A DNA stretch of 55,028 bases from Magnaporthiopsis rhizophila (GCA_003049465.1 PYSS01000174.1:3105-58132); one strand, 5' to 3'; positions 1 to 12,281 are shown, numbered from the stretch's first letter. Notes: generated by a model not told the origin, from the letters alone. Made by a program: numbers and translations.

Positions 1-28
1 AATTTTTTTTTTTTTTTTTTTTTTTTTC
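1..28. repeat. poly-T tract at left edge
   Basis: A run of 25 T residues (3-27) opens the window, just beyond the last visible exon of the phosphatase gene, whose final exon is missing. Three further long T runs in this window lie at or next to N bases. This one may likewise be a contig-end artefact, not native sequence. Confidence 0.7.
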
Positions 29-320
29 GTTTCCCTGCCCCCCGCGGTTCCGATACGCTCAAGGCCCACATACGCCCGTTCCAGCCGCTCTTGTTTCCAT
101 CGCACCGGTATCCAGGCCCAGTGAGCGGGAGCAGAGCCCGGGGTTTGCTGGCAAGCGGGTGTCCCAGAAAAAGAACCGACCCGAGGACCACGCATAAGAC
201 AGATGACGCCCCCTCCAACGAACGGAAAGCAATGAAACCTCGAAATAGGCAAAAGCTTCCGCAAGGAGCCAGAAGAGGGAAGAAGAAAAAAAATGCAGCA
301 ATCTAGACGGAACCACATAC

Positions 321-1891
321 CTCAAGGTACCCACTCCTCCCGCCTCCAGCAAGAAGGTCGGACCATCCTGCAGCGACTTGCCCGCCCATCTCATGGCGAA
401 GGCTCGTAGGATGTGGCCGTGTGCCACAATGAGGACGTCTCCGCGTTGGCCCGTCTCGATGGCGGGGCCGTGGAATCTGCCACGAATGTCGGCGATCAAG
501 CGGTCCAGACGAGTGGTGATGTCTTCGGGACTCCTGCAAAAAAAAGGAAAGGCGGGGCGGTGGGTGTGGGAATAGTGATGCTCACGTCACTTGTCAGTCG
601 TCCTTCTGTGTCTTGGAAATTCTCGTCTTTCCTTGTCAAACGCCGACGGGATGTTAAGGAAACGCCTCTTCCTCTCGCACACCTCGCACAAAGAGCCCCT
701 GTACTCTGTTGCTCACGTACCCTCTCCGTACTGGTACTCCCTCACATGCGGCCACGAGAGAGACCACACCACAGGCTTCCGCCGACAAAGTGGGATGGAT
801 GCTATGTTGGGAACGGGGAGGCACGCGCCGCAGATGGGTGCGGACCAGCAGGGAGGGTGAGACGGAAAGCGACGGCCTTGCGCCTGAAAAGGGGCAGCGG
901 CCAGCGGCCAGCGGCCAGCGGGAGGCACACGGGGAGGAAAGAACCTACTCTCCTCCTGGGCAGCCATCCTTCCAGATGTCCCAGTATCCTTCGATGCCCT
1001 GCTCCTTGCGCATGGCCCTGATGTTGGGGCTCGTGATGCCCTCATAGTCGCCATAGTCCCACTCGCGGATGTCTTCGGTCACCTCGATCCTGGCGTCACA
1101 GAGACGGGGATCCTTTTCTGCCGCACCGTGTGGCTTCCACGGCAGGGCGTAATCCTTGAGGCCGAGGTTGAGCAGCTCAAAGGTGCGCTGTGCCCGTTTC
1201 CGAGGGGACACATATCTGCGGTTAGATCCAGAAGTGGTTAGGGGAGCAAACAACCACCAGGGCTCGAGCGTATCGCAAATTTGGGTTGCTCAAATGTGCA
1301 AGCGCCTGTGCCACGCTGATCCGCGTCACGGCCTCTTTCCGTTTGGGGCAGAAGGTGTGATGGTGACAGGTTAAGGGCCAGGCTGGAATCGCTATTAAAA
1401 TCCGATGCTGGTACCTAGGGTCCACGCATGATACACCCGCTCTGACGGGCGGACTGGTTGACAGCGACTGGGACAGGCACGCTTCGTTGCGTTAAGCAAA
1501 CAGACCGTTTTTAGAAAGAGCAGGACCAGGGTGGGCGGCGGAGAAGACCCAGGCGGCAGGCCGATGCACGTCGAGACAAGCAACGAAGTGTCGATCCCGA
1601 CCGAAAGGCCCAAAACCTGGGGGCGGATGAGGTGGCGGGTACACGACACGGGCAAAAGTCGAAAACCCATCTTTAGAGCACAAGCAATCTCCACTCAGCC
1701 AACACGACTTACATGTGCGCAAGTTTCCTGGGTACGATCAGGCGGTCGTCGCCAACGAGGGCGCGGCCCGTGGCTTTGACCCTGGCCTCGCCGTTGGGAG
1801 TCAGGGGGATGTCGGTCGACCCAGTGTGACGGCCGTTGAGCGACCACTCGGTCTCGCCGTGTCGTACAATGAAGACCCGGGGTGTGGCCAT
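321..1891 (-). CDS. shb17: Histidine-phosphatase family, sedoheptulose-1,7-bisphosphatase-like (Shb17), 3' end missing
   Basis: Model: exons 1891-1713, 1215-949 and 533-321; the phases join cleanly (LAH-IYVSPR, GGE-SPEDI). The protein starts MATPRVFIVRHGETEWS, giving the phosphohistidine motif RHGE with His at about residue 11. It continues with YVSPRKRAQRT, the acid-site stretch REWDYGDYEG, WKDGCPGGES and the second catalytic histidine in VAHGHILRAFA, then LLEAGGVGTL. This order and the WDIWKDGC segment match yeast Shb17, a cytosolic/nuclear enzyme that dephosphorylates sedoheptulose 1,7-bisphosphate and so drives riboneogenesis into the pentose phosphate pathway. The donor at 320-315 (GTATGT) shows that a further exon for the last ~20-30 residues should follow. 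It is not found in bases 1-314, so it lies beyond the edge. The introns (497 and 415 nt) are unusually long for this genome. Another phosphoglycerate-mutase-like specificity cannot be excluded. Confidence 0.87.
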
Positions 1892-2844
1892 TGTGCCCTC
1901 GATTTGCGGCGCCGTTGGTTTCGACCTGCGCCTGAAAAAAAGCACAAGCCAGGACCCCAAATGTCAGCAGCCACAGCAAGCATCCAACGCGTATAGCAGC
2001 CTACCGGCGCAAGCAGCACAAGGGCCAGGGCAGGATCAAGGGGTGATGGGTGAAAGCGCGTGCTAGGCGGGCGACGAGGGATGGAACGAATGCAAAAGCC
2101 CCTTGAAGGCGCTGTCACCCACCGTGTTCCCGGTGAGCTTGTTCGTCGGCTTTGACCAAGGACGGCCTTCATGTATCCCAAAACAGTCAGCAGGGGTGAG
2201 GCCAGCATCAGACGGCATCCATGTGCATGCCCAGAGGGCCTCCTCCCATCCTGCTGGGCCCCCGTGGCCGTCCAGCTCCGCCTTGGAGCCGTCGGCCGGG
2301 CCAAGGAGCCAGCATACCCGGTGGGGAAGAGTGGAAGAGAAGACGAGTGGACGCGGACATGCGGCGTGGCGCGGGGCGCTTGGGAGCGCTTGCATGGCCA
2401 GCCACACGCCCTGGGCCTAGCGCGCCTGTCACTGGACTGGGATATGACGATATGCAAGATAAGCTGCCGTACCCTGTGGCGGTTGTTTATTTTCGGCTGG
2501 CCGCGGTGGGAACCTCGGTGTGTTCTGACGCCTTCGAGAGTCAGCTCAATGTGTTGTCAAGATCTCCAGTCCGTTTCAAGCCAAGCGTCAGCGGGTAGGG
2601 GATGCCGCCATTCGGCCCCACAGCCTTGACAGACTCCGTCCCAGACAGGTGGAGCAAAATCCAAGTTTGGAAGTCGGCGTGCGAACGCTCAGCCAGAAAA
2701 GGTCATGGCACCCCCCCCTCGAACACGACGTCCCAAAAATAAGGGTTGAAACTCACTGCAAAAGTTTCGATCTCAATTGCAACGGTAAAAGGGTAGCCTG
2801 CGTTCCGAAAAACGAGTAAAGGAAATTTTTTATGGATAGTAGGG
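1892..2844. other. Intergenic, upstream of the phosphatase gene
   Basis: No conserved coding signal was seen on either strand; the open frames here are short and look like noise. The part next to 1892 is expected to hold the phosphatase promoter. No convincing TATA or repeat was seen. Confidence 0.5.
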
Positions 2845-3226
2845 GTGATGCCTCGTCGAGAATGGAGACCAAAAAAAGAGGAGAAAATAGATGGGAAAAT
2901 CTGCTACTTGTATGCGACGACTGCCAGTTGCCTCGTTTTTGCTCGGGTTCTTTTTCACCCCAGGGAGCAAAGCAAAGCGAACAAAACAAGAAGACAAGAA
3001 AAGAAAATGCGTTCGATTGCCGCTCCCGATCTCCTGATGGTTTATAGTACCGCAGTGGCGAGTGACGGCCCCGTCATGAGCTCCGGCTCGCAGCAGCAGC
3101 AGCGAGGTCGATTACTAAGAACCGTGCTGAAGCGGTGGGCCAGCGCCAGCAGCCTCGGCGGCGAGCAGCAGCAGCAGGAGGAAGAGGTCGAGGTGGGGTC
3201 GCCAATCGAGCTAGCGTCATACCCGC

Positions 3227-3263
<37 letters not shown>

Positions 3264-3618
3264 GCCTGCCGAGAAAATTGCCGCGCCGGCTCCGGCTCCA
3301 GCTGCAGCTCCCCTCCTCCTGCTGCGCCGCCGCGCCGCCTCCTCCAACGACCGTCGCCGGATCCCCGAGCTCCAGGACCCCACGCCGCTATTGCTCAGGC
3401 CCGAGCCCCCACGACCACGGCGCCGTGCTGCGACCACAACCACCACCACCCCGACGTCGTCAGCAACCACCGCCCGCCCTGATCCGCCAAGATCAGCATC
3501 AGCAGTACCGAGTACCCCAGGGCGCCGCGCACGCTCCGCCCAACCGTCGTCGACCTGCCGCCAGCACGCGCGGCGGGTGACGGCCAGCGAGATCGTCTGG
3601 AAGGGGCACTGGGATTAG
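2845..3618. other. Low-complexity GC-rich block, open on both strands, unresolved
   Basis: The plus strand is open for 257 codons (Q, E, P, A and R runs; a Pro run from (CCG)n at about 3235-3265). The minus strand is open over much of the same block, with Gly/Val/Arg-rich translations. Neither translation resembles a family I know. The block ends 52 nt before the ATG at 3671, so it may simply be the trinucleotide-rich promoter/leader of that gene. A real but fast-evolving low-complexity protein on either strand cannot be excluded. Confidence 0.3.
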
Positions 3619-3670
3619 GAGAGAGAGTTGAGCGAGCAGACCAATCCCACAGGCTGCTGCCACTAGAGCC

Positions 3671-4181
3671 ATGGCCCGTCGGGCGGTCGCCAGAGCAGCA
3701 GCAGCAGCAGCAGCAGCAGCCGCCACCGCCGCCCAGCGGACCAAAGTGAAGCGCTTCATCTGGGCCGGCTCCTTCGCCGCCATCACCATCGTCGGCACCA
3801 TCTACGGCGCAGGGCTCAAGTCGCAGCAAGAGTACAAATCGGTCAGTGATGACTTCTTCTTCTCCCTTCGGCAAAGCCCTGTGGTCTCTGACAAGGCAGG
3901 GATGGGATGAGTAGGAAGTGGAAAAATACGTCCACGCGTCCGTCGAGGAGCAGATCGCAATCCTCGAGCGCCGCAGGCAGGCCCTCGTCTCCCAAAAGGC
4001 CCCGCTCGAGGAGAAGCTGGCGGCGCTGAGGGGGCGAATGGCCGAGAAGAATAGGGAGAAGAGCGAAGAAGGGAGGCTACCAGCTGCTGCCTCTGCCGGC
4101 AAGCACCCGCAGCCACCACCAGCAACCAAGGCAAAAGCCGATTCAAGCACCGAGGGACGAGGGTGGTGGTCATTCAGATGA
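3671..4181 (+). CDS. Small conserved-looking fungal protein, one membrane segment plus coiled coil
   Basis: Exons 3671-3841 and 3915-4181 (intron GTCAGT...TAG, 73 nt, phase 0) give 145 residues. The N-terminus is Arg/Ala-rich with a run of about ten alanines from (GCA)n at 3695-3720, like a mitochondrial presequence. Next comes one hydrophobic segment around residues 29-47 (FIWAGSFAAITIVGTIYGAG). A charged, Leu/Glu/Lys/Arg-rich stretch around 60-100 (VEEQIAILERRRQALVSQK) should form a coiled coil. The C-terminus is disordered and ends WWSFR. I recognise the layout of a small single-pass, possibly mitochondrial, protein but no named family; a membrane-tethered assembly factor is only a guess. 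The ATG at 3671 is preceded by GCC and opens the frame that carries the membrane segment. Confidence 0.7.
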
Positions 4182-4628
4182 GTTTTGTGCGATGATGGTT
4201 CTCAAGACTGATACCCTACCTACCTACATTTGTCTCGCGGCATACTTTCGTCCATGATATAATACACTTGTATATATACAAATAACCAGAACGTCGACAC
4301 TCATCAACTGTCGTGTTCACGAAAACCGTAAAATTTGGCGCCGAGAGCAGTTTCAGTATCTAGCCAGGTCCTAATGCGTACGTGCCATTCTCCTCTAGAT
4401 CACATGCGCCAGAAATTTTCAAAACTCGTGGTTTATCAGCTGCATCCCGAAATCTTGAAAAAAATGAAGCCGTCATACCGAGAGGTCCTTGATGCCCCAA
4501 GACGAATGAATCGTTACTCGACTCCATCCAAGGCAGAACTGCAGCCAGCAAAGCTACAAGGAAAGCTAGCCCACGCAACCAAGTATGCTACGATACCTTT
4601 CCCAATAACTTTAACTGTGTCTCGTCGC
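4182..4628. other. Convergent intergenic region
   Basis: Shared 3' region between the small membrane protein (+) and UBP6 (-). It holds a CTACCTACCTACAT stretch at 4212-4230, an AT-rich TATATATA block at about 4268-4280, and no gene. It probably contains both poly(A) sites. Confidence 0.55.
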
Positions 4629-6397
4629 TTACACCTTCTTCTCAGCCACGTCCTCGGCCGAGGGCAGCGAGATGGCCCGATACAGCAGTATAAGGGCCGA
4701 GTGAGACTCGCCACCGCCAGCGAGGCCGTCAATCTTGTCGGCCGTCACCTCGGACACCTTGTCGTCGTTGAACCACCACCAGTTGCCATCTTCGCTCTCC
4801 TTGGGCTTGCCCGTCGCGGGGTCCGGTGGAGCCGTCTTCTTGACGTAGGCCGTGTAGTGGCCGCTATCGGCGCTAGCTCCCTGGTGCGTCACCACGCCGC
4901 GGAGCTCGTACAGGCCCGACTGGTTGTCTCCATCCTGCGCCCCCTGGTTCTGGCTGATGAGCTGATAGAGCTCCCGCTTGGCCTCCAGCAGCGTCGCCTC
5001 CCTCTCGGCCTCGACCTCGGCGTCCGTCTTGAACGTCTCCCCCTCCATCTCGATGTCGCCGTCCGCGCTGGCCGATGCGCCCTTGCCCTTCTTGTCATCC
5101 TTCTTCTTACTGTCCTTGGACGAGGACTGCTCCAACGAGTCCACATCGCCGTCCAAGAGGGGATTCTTCTTGCGCCGCTTGCGGGCACGCTCCATATCCT
5201 CCTCGTCCTTGCGGACCTCGCGAACCTTATCGCGGACAGGGATCAAGAGCTTCTTCAGATCATCGACGCAAAACTCCACCACGTCCAGCTCGTGCGGGAA
5301 CGTGACCTTGCGCATGATCTTGGCCTTCTTCTGCACCTCTCGTTTCCAGAAGAAACGGACAAAGTGCACCGTCAGGTACTTGGGCAGCCGGGAAATCTTG
5401 GACTTCTTGGTGTAGACGGCCTCCCTCTCCAGTGTCGGCGAGCGCTTCTCGATCGTCTCGGTCAGCCCGTTCATGATGCCGTCGCGCAGGTGGTTGGTGT
5501 CCTTTTGGATGTGGCAGTTGAGCTTGAGGAACGGCTCGACCGACGTCACGGGCTGCTCGCCGGCGTCGCGCGCCTCCTGTTCGTTGCACTCTAGGACCGA
5601 TGTGAACTCGCCCGCCATGTACCGATCGACCAGGTTGGTGGCGGGTTCGTCTTCGCGGCGCTTCTTCATCTCGAGCTTCTGTCGCAGCTGGGCCACAATC
5701 TGGGACCAGGCCTCCTCGGCATCCTGCTGGGCATATCCATGACCGTCCTTCGCCCTCTCGGCGAACTGGGGGAATGCCGTGCGCAGTGCCTGGAGGAAGT
5801 TGAATGGCGCAAAGCCAGACTGGGTCTCTGACATGGACTTGTACAGTCTCCTCAGCTGGCCCGTCATATCCAGGTGGGAGCCGGCGTCTTGCGGGCCGCT
5901 GGCCTTGTACTCGTATGTGCTGAGTGATTCCTGCAGCTCCGGGATCGAGCGCATCACTTGCAGGGTGGAGTTCAGGTAGCACGTGTTGCCCAGGTTCTCC
6001 AGCCCGGCGGGCATGGCGCCCTCCTGGCGAGCAGCCTCGGCCTCGGTCATGTCCTCGACAAACTTGACCGGCTGAGCCGGGCGGCCCAGGTCGCCACCGC
6101 CGCCACCCGGCGTGCCCATCATCATGATGGTCTGGCCGGCCTTGAGGCCCAGCTTTCCCATGACGGTTTCATCCTTGAGCTGTCCTCCCTTGACTAGGAT
6201 CTTTTGCCTGTCGGGCTCGACGCCTGTTAGGCTGAAGAGCTGGTACTTGAAAACCTCGCCCGTGGACTCGGGGTCGACCTCGACATCGTGCTTTTTGCCC
6301 TTGTGGGAAACGATGACTGTACATGATGAGACGAGGTCAGCCACAAGGTATGCGGCGTTTGCCTGTTGGGAAGATACTTACTGTTGACGGACGACAT
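4629..6397 (-). CDS. ubp6: Proteasome-associated ubiquitin hydrolase Ubp6 (USP14 family)
   Basis: Exon 1 is only 16 nt (6397-6382), then a 65-nt intron and exon 2 6316-4629, giving 567 residues starting MSSVNIIVSHKGKKHDVEV. Residues ~1-75 form an N-terminal ubiquitin-like domain that in this family docks on the proteasome regulatory particle. The USP domain begins GLENLGNTCYLNS with the nucleophile at Cys118, the same position as in yeast Ubp6. The histidine box is DSGHYTAYVKK (His about 492), followed by WWWFNDDKVSEV. The enzyme trims ubiquitin from substrates at the 26S proteasome and recycles it. A Lys/Asp/Ser-rich insertion (roughly residues 380-440) makes it longer than yeast Ubp6 (499). 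The start depends on the micro-exon: without it the UBL would lack its first β-strand. It is divergent from ARPC4. Confidence 0.96.
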
Positions 6398-7038
6398 CGT
6401 GTTTTTTGTGTTGGGAGGACAAGCAAACCGAGGTTCTAAACACCGGGGAAAAAAGTATGCGAGGCTTAGGAAGTATGAGAAAGAAGGTCAGAGCGCTGAA
6501 GAGAAAGCCAGTGAAGAGAATGACAGGGAAGAAAGCGAAAGAAATACCAGTTAAGGGGCCGAGCGCCGAAAGAATCCAAACCGGCAGGCAGCCTCGGGCT
6601 TCGCAAGACGACGCAATTCTGGGCGGTCAGCGGCGTTTCGAGGCGGGTGGTGGCGGTTTGATGTCACCCACCAGGTCAACCCAAAGCTTGGGAGGGGCGT
6701 AGCGGGGCCGGAGTACCAAGCCACAAGTGGAAGCTTGTCAGCCCAAACTGTGGCTGATGGACACGCCGTAGCCACCCAGCGGCCAGCGGAGAGCAACGGG
6801 TAGCCACAGGCACCATTGGCAGAGCTGTGACCCCACCATTCCCCACACCAACCAAGTGACGACGTGCCACAGCTGTCCCGCATGCTTCTCTCCTGGACTG
6901 GCGGCCAAGTTCCCGAGACGAGACGAGAGCGCCGCGGCCCCCTTTGCCAGCACAGACCAGGCCGCCAATCCGTAGCCAGCTTCACCCTTCGCGCGCAAAG
7001 GCTTACAGAGAAAGGCTCTCGATACTTGCTGCCGCAGA
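6398..7038. promoter_or_regulatory. Divergent promoter region, UBP6 / ARPC4
   Basis: The 641 nt between two head-to-head start codons must hold both promoters. The UBP6 side is purine-rich (GA-rich, 6440-6560). No TATA box stands out, and no coding signal is seen. Confidence 0.5.
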
Positions 7039-7973
7039 ATGGTACGTGAGGTTGCCGCGTTGGCCGTCGCCGCCGTCGCCGCTCTCCGCGCCCACCTTGC
7101 TGCCGCCTCCTCGCTCCGGCCGGGCGGTGGAGTAGAAAGGACGCGGTGTTGATGGCCGCCGAAGCGTCCCGCCGGTGACGCTCCGCTGAGCTAAACTGAC
7201 CCTCGAACCCCCCGACAGTCCCAATCCCTGAGGCCGTACCTCCAGGCGGTGCGGAGCAGCCTGACGGCGGCGCTCTGCCTGTCCAACTTCGCGTCCCAGG
7301 CGACCGAGAGGCACAACGTGCCCGAGATCGAGGCCCAGACGTCTCCCGAGGTGCTCCTGACGCCCCTGACAGTCGCCCGCAACGAGAACGAGCGCGTCCT
7401 CATCGAACCCAGCGTCAACAGCGTCCGCATCAGCATCAAGATCAAGCAGGCCGATGAGATCGAGCACATCCTCGTCCACAAGTTCACTCGCTTCCTAACC
7501 CAGCGCGCCGAGTCCTTTTTCATCTTGAGGAGGAAGCCTATCAAGGTGCGCAGGCTTTGCCCACCCTGTACATTCTGCTGGCTGTGCCTACCCTGTACAT
7601 GCTGGCTGTCCCATGTAACCGGGTGCTGACGGCTGCGCTTCGTGACAGGGATACGACATTTCCTTCCTGATTACCAGCTTCCACACGGAAGAGATGCTCA
7701 AGCACAAGCTTGTCGACTTTATCATACAGTTTATGGAGGAGGTCGACAAGGAAATTTCCGAGATGAAGCTCTTTGTAAGCTTGACATGGCATCATTGTTG
7801 TGTGGTTGACTTCGAGAGTGCGGTACTGACGCGGAAATACGTTAGTTGAACGCACGGGCAAGATTCGTGGCCGAGTCCTTCCTAACCCCTGTATGTCGCC
7901 TCATTCCAACCACTGCCGCGTACATCCCGCTTCCCTATCACGATAGCTGCTAATACCGTCACAGTTCGACTAA
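7039..7973 (+). CDS. arc19: Arp2/3 complex 20-kDa subunit (ARPC4 / Arc19)
   Basis: Five exons: 7039-7041 (the ATG alone), 7219-7545, 7649-7774, 7846-7890 and 7965-7973 (Phe-Asp-stop). All junctions are phase 0, giving 169 residues, the normal length of ARPC4 (about 168-171). The protein starts MSQSLRPYLQAVRSSLTAAL; recognisable blocks include NFASQATERHNVPEIE, RNENERVLIEPSVNSVRISI, FLTQRAESFFILRRKPI and GYDISFLITSFHTEEM. It is a core scaffold subunit that, with ARPC2, contacts the mother actin filament during branched nucleation at endocytic patches and hyphal tips. The last intron has a clear branch site (GCTAATAC) 15-20 nt before its acceptor. The single-codon first exon and the three-codon last exon are easily missed. 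Confidence 0.96.
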
Positions 7974-9537
7974 ACCTCCATGTCGCCTATTGTTGTGGCG
8001 ACCTCTTTGTGGTAGCCATAATGAAAGCGCTCGTGACGCACATGACTGTGAGACATTTGGGCGAAAACCAAATGACATCGAGGGATCTAAAATCCCCATC
8101 CTACCTCCGGAGCTTAGATGATTTAACAGCAGCTACGATACGATCAAAATATTTACGCATTACGCACACCAGTGGTCTCAGGTTGGGTTCTTTCTGTGAA
8201 CTTAAGAACGGTAGTTTGAGCCTGATTGTCACAAGGAGCAATGAGGTCACCGTTCCAATATTTACATCGTCTTGTCGAGGAGGCGACGCATTCTGAGGGT
8301 TATTCCAAACGTGTACATGTCAACCACTCGCCTTTCCCGTTTCCAAGCTCGAACTTGACAAGGACAACATCCCTGTCAATGTCAAATGATATCATGACAA
8401 ACGTTGCCGGGGCCATGTTTATCGATGCAAAGATCTATATCCCGTCAGCGCTCGACACTAAACGCGATGAGCATCAACGATACCTAATGCAGGGAGGTTT
8501 AATTTGTGGCCCCTGTGGCAAGACCTGCATTAGACCTGGGAACGCGAAGAGCATTTAGCCGCAAGCTCCGTTGATGACAAAGTACAAAGTGGAGGATCGT
8601 TTAGGAAATGCGGACAAACGAGTGGTCAAAAACTCAATTATGTAAACCGTGTTCATTTCAACCCATTTTTTCTGGTTGTTGAGCTACAGCCAGCTGAAAA
8701 CAAACTTAAGCCAGGGACCCAGGTCCTGGCAGCCGGCCGTAGAGTGTTAGCGTCATGGGAGACGGATTGGACGTGCGATGAAATGGCACGCAAATGCTGA
8801 ATTGCCTCAATGGAAAGATCATATTCGGGTGACTTTTCAGCCTCAGAATGGGGCGTACCATTTTGGGCTTGGGCGGATGCCGACTTTCAGGGACAGGTGT
8901 GCAATCCGTCTAGCACAGACAGGTACAAGGCAGCTGTAGCGCCTGTCAGCTGAATGCCAGGTACCAGCGCGCGACGGTAGGGATGTGGGGCGGAGAACGA
9001 CCTGACAGGCCCGCAGCTGCTGCCGTGTGTTCGGCGGTGGGGCTACCTGAAGTCGCGGTCGCAGCCAGAAATTCCTAGATCTCTCGAGTGCGGGCGCCCC
9101 GTGTAGCTGGGCCCAGCTGGCCAATCATGACGCCGCGCCGAGCGCTCACCCATGAGGCCACTTGTTACGCTGCTGCAAATTAAGCAAAGCCTAGGGCTCC
9201 ATTCCGCCGCGCGCGCAAGCAGCGGAACCCCATGCGTCTCCTTTTCAGCCCTCCATTCTCCTTCGCAACCTCGGAGCCCCCTTTCTTGCCAACCCAAGCA
9301 TCTCGACGGCAGAGTCCATAATATTGGCGCGCCGAGAGGGACAGATCGTCGCATTTTGAGCCGCCCGTCTTCTCTCGTTCTAGGTCTTCTTCTTTCCTTC
9401 GTCGTCGCGTCTCCTGGTTCCATGTCAGCTTCGAGGAGGAACGCTTTTTAATCCGCGACTGCCCACCTTCTACACTCTCGTTCACAGTCTCCGTCCCAAA
9501 CACCGCCTTGACGAGGTCTAAGCCTCTCGTCTGAATC
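7974..9537. other. Intergenic, ARPC4 to PMT1
   Basis: 1.56 kb without a convincing gene. The left half (8000-8850) is clearly less GC-rich than the flanking genes, with open frames of 95 and 110 codons that resemble nothing I know. The right 300 nt before 9538 are CT-rich and look like a PMT1 promoter/leader. Confidence 0.5.
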
Positions 9538-12179
9538 ATGGCCCGCGCAGCAGAGGCTGCAAAGCCGCCAGCCCAGGCGGCAGTGCCAAAACCTCACGCC
9601 GCGAGCAACAACAAGGTCGGCAAGGCCAAATCGAAGCGCCCCAACGACTACACCTCGGAGGGCGTTGAGGACAACGATGTGTTTCTGCTGCCCGTCTCCG
9701 ATTACCAGGTGATGATGGTCATCACCATGCTGGCCGCCGCCGTCCGCCTGTTCCGGATATACCAGCCCACCAGTGTTGTCTTTGACGAGGTCCAGTGCGT
9801 CTCTCGCCCACCATGACCCCATGCCTCCACACGCACTCGCCGGCAACATTACTGACAGTGCGATTCTCCCCGCAGCTTCGGTGGCTTCGCTTCCAAGTAC
9901 ATCAAGGGTCGCTTCTTCATGGATGTTCACCCGCCTCTCGCCAAGCTTCTCATCACCCTTGCTGGCTGGCTGGCCGGCTTCGACGGCAACTTCGACTTCA
10001 AGGAGATTGGCAAGGACTACCTCGAGCCCAAGGTCCCCTACGTCGCCATGCGCATGTTCCCCGCCGTCTGCGGTATTCTCCTGGCCCCGACAATGTTCCT
10101 CACCCTCAAGGCTCTCGGCTGTCGCACCATCATCGCCATGGTCGGTGCCTGCCTGATCATATTCGGTAGGCCCTCATCTGCCCTACCTTCCTGCGCCTGT
10201 CATCGAGGCATGCGCCGGTTGGTGAAGTGCTGGACTGACCAATCCTGCTTCTTTTAGAGAACGGACTGCTCACCCAGGCCCGCCTGATCCTCCTCGACTC
10301 GCCTCTGATGATCACGACGGCTTTCAGCGCCCTCGCCTTCAGCTCGTTCACGAACCAGCACGAGCAGGGACCCTCCAAGGCATTTGGCCCGAGCTGGTGG
10401 TTCTGGCTCGCCATGACCGGTCTGGGCCTCGGCGCGAACTTTAGCATCAAATGGGTTGGCCTTTTCACCATCGCATGGGTCGGCGCCCTGACTTTGGTCC
10501 AGCTCTGGGTTCTCTGGGGTGACTATAAGAATGTGACGGTGGTATGTACATGGAAACACAAGTGCGAGACGAGTCCAACTGCCGTCCAGCGAGTACACGG
10601 TGCTGACATTTATGTGTAGCGCCTCTTTGCCAAACACTTTCTGGCCCGCGTCCTCTGCCTGATTGTCATCCCGGCCGCAGTCTACATGGGCATGTTCGCC
10701 ATCCACTTCGTGTGCCTGGTCAACCCCGGTGATGGTGACGGCTTCATGAGCTCCGAGTTCCAGTCTACGCTCAACTCCAAGGGTATGCAGGATGTTCCCG
10801 TCGACGTCCTCATGGGCAGTCGCGTCGCCATTCGCCATCTCAACACCCAGGGCGGCTACCTCCACTCGCACCCCTTGATGTACCCCACCGGCAGCAAGCA
10901 GCAGCAGATCACGCTCTACCCCCACAAGGACGACAACAACTATTGGTTTTTGGAGAACCAGACCCAGCCGCTCGACGCCAATGGCGTTCAGATCAATGGC
11001 ACCAGCGCCTGGAACAATATCGACCCTCTTCCTTACATCAAGGACGGCGACGTTCTTCGCCTGTACCACGTTCCGACCCACCGCCGCCTGCACTCGCATG
11101 ACGTGCGCCCCCCTGTGACTGAGGCCGATTGGCAGAACGAGGTCTCGGCTTATGGATATGAGGGTTTCGACGGTGACGCCAACGACTACTTCCGCGTCGA
11201 GATTGTCAAGAAGAAGTCCGCCAGCGGCGTCGCGAGGGAGCGCCTCCGGACAATCGAGACCAAGTTCAGGCTTATCCATGTCATGACCGGCTGTGTCCTG
11301 TTTTCGCACAAGGTCAAGCTCCCCGACTGGGCCTCTGAGCAGCAGGAGGTGACGTGCGCCCGCGGTGGCACCCTGCCCAACAGCATCTGGTATATCGAGG
11401 CCAACGAACACGCGCGGCTCGATGATACGGCCGAGAAGGTCAACTACCGCAAGCCCGGATTCTTCTCCAAGTTCATCGAGCTCAACACGGTCATGTGGAA
11501 GACCAACGCTGGCCTCGTCGAGTCGCACGCCTGGGACTCGCGCCCGGACGCCTGGCCCCTGCTCAAGCGCGGCATCAACTTCTGGGGCAAGGACCACCGC
11601 CAGATCTACCTAATGGGCAACCCCGTGGTGTGGTACACCTCGACGCTCGCTGTAGTCATCTACGTGCTCTTCAAGGGCATTGCCGTCCTGCGCTGGCAGC
11701 GGAGCTGCAACGACTACTCCAACGTCACCTTCAAGCGGTTTGACTACGAGATCGGGTCGTCCGTCCTCGGCTGGGCTTTGCACTACTTCCCCTTCTACCT
11801 GATGTCGCGCCAGCTTTTCCTGCACCATTATTTCCCAGCTCTCTACTTTGCCATCATCGCCTGGTGCCAGGTCATGGACTTCACCCTGACACGGTTCAAG
11901 GGAATTGGTCTTCGCGAGAACCCCATCGTTGCCAAGGCCATTGCTGTTGGCTTCCTTTCCGTCTCCATCGTTGCCTTCTTGCTGTTTTCGCCTCTCGCCT
12001 ACGGCAACGCCTGGACCAAGAGCGAGTGCAACCGCCTCAAGCTTTTCAGTGGTTGGGACTGGGACTGCAACAACTTCCTCGACAGCGTGAGTAACCCTCC
12101 TCAATCCGTTCCTTCGGTGCAGGCTCCCGCGCACGGGCATTAAACGAGGGGTGAAAGTTATTGGCGCATCGGTGTTTTG

Positions 12180-12221
<42 letters not shown>

Positions 12222-12228
12222 GNTTTTT

Positions 12229-12281
<53 letters not shown>

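Noticed and set aside
3395..4150. 251-codon minus-strand open frame
   Set aside because: Opposite the small membrane-protein gene; Cys and Gly runs come from its CAG/GCA repeats.
4335..5594. 419-codon plus-strand open frame
   Set aside because: Antisense shadow of UBP6; Leu/Arg/His-rich with no domain.
10254..11597. 447-codon minus-strand open frame
   Set aside because: Exactly antisense to PMT1 exon 4; it arises from the GC-rich third positions of the real gene.
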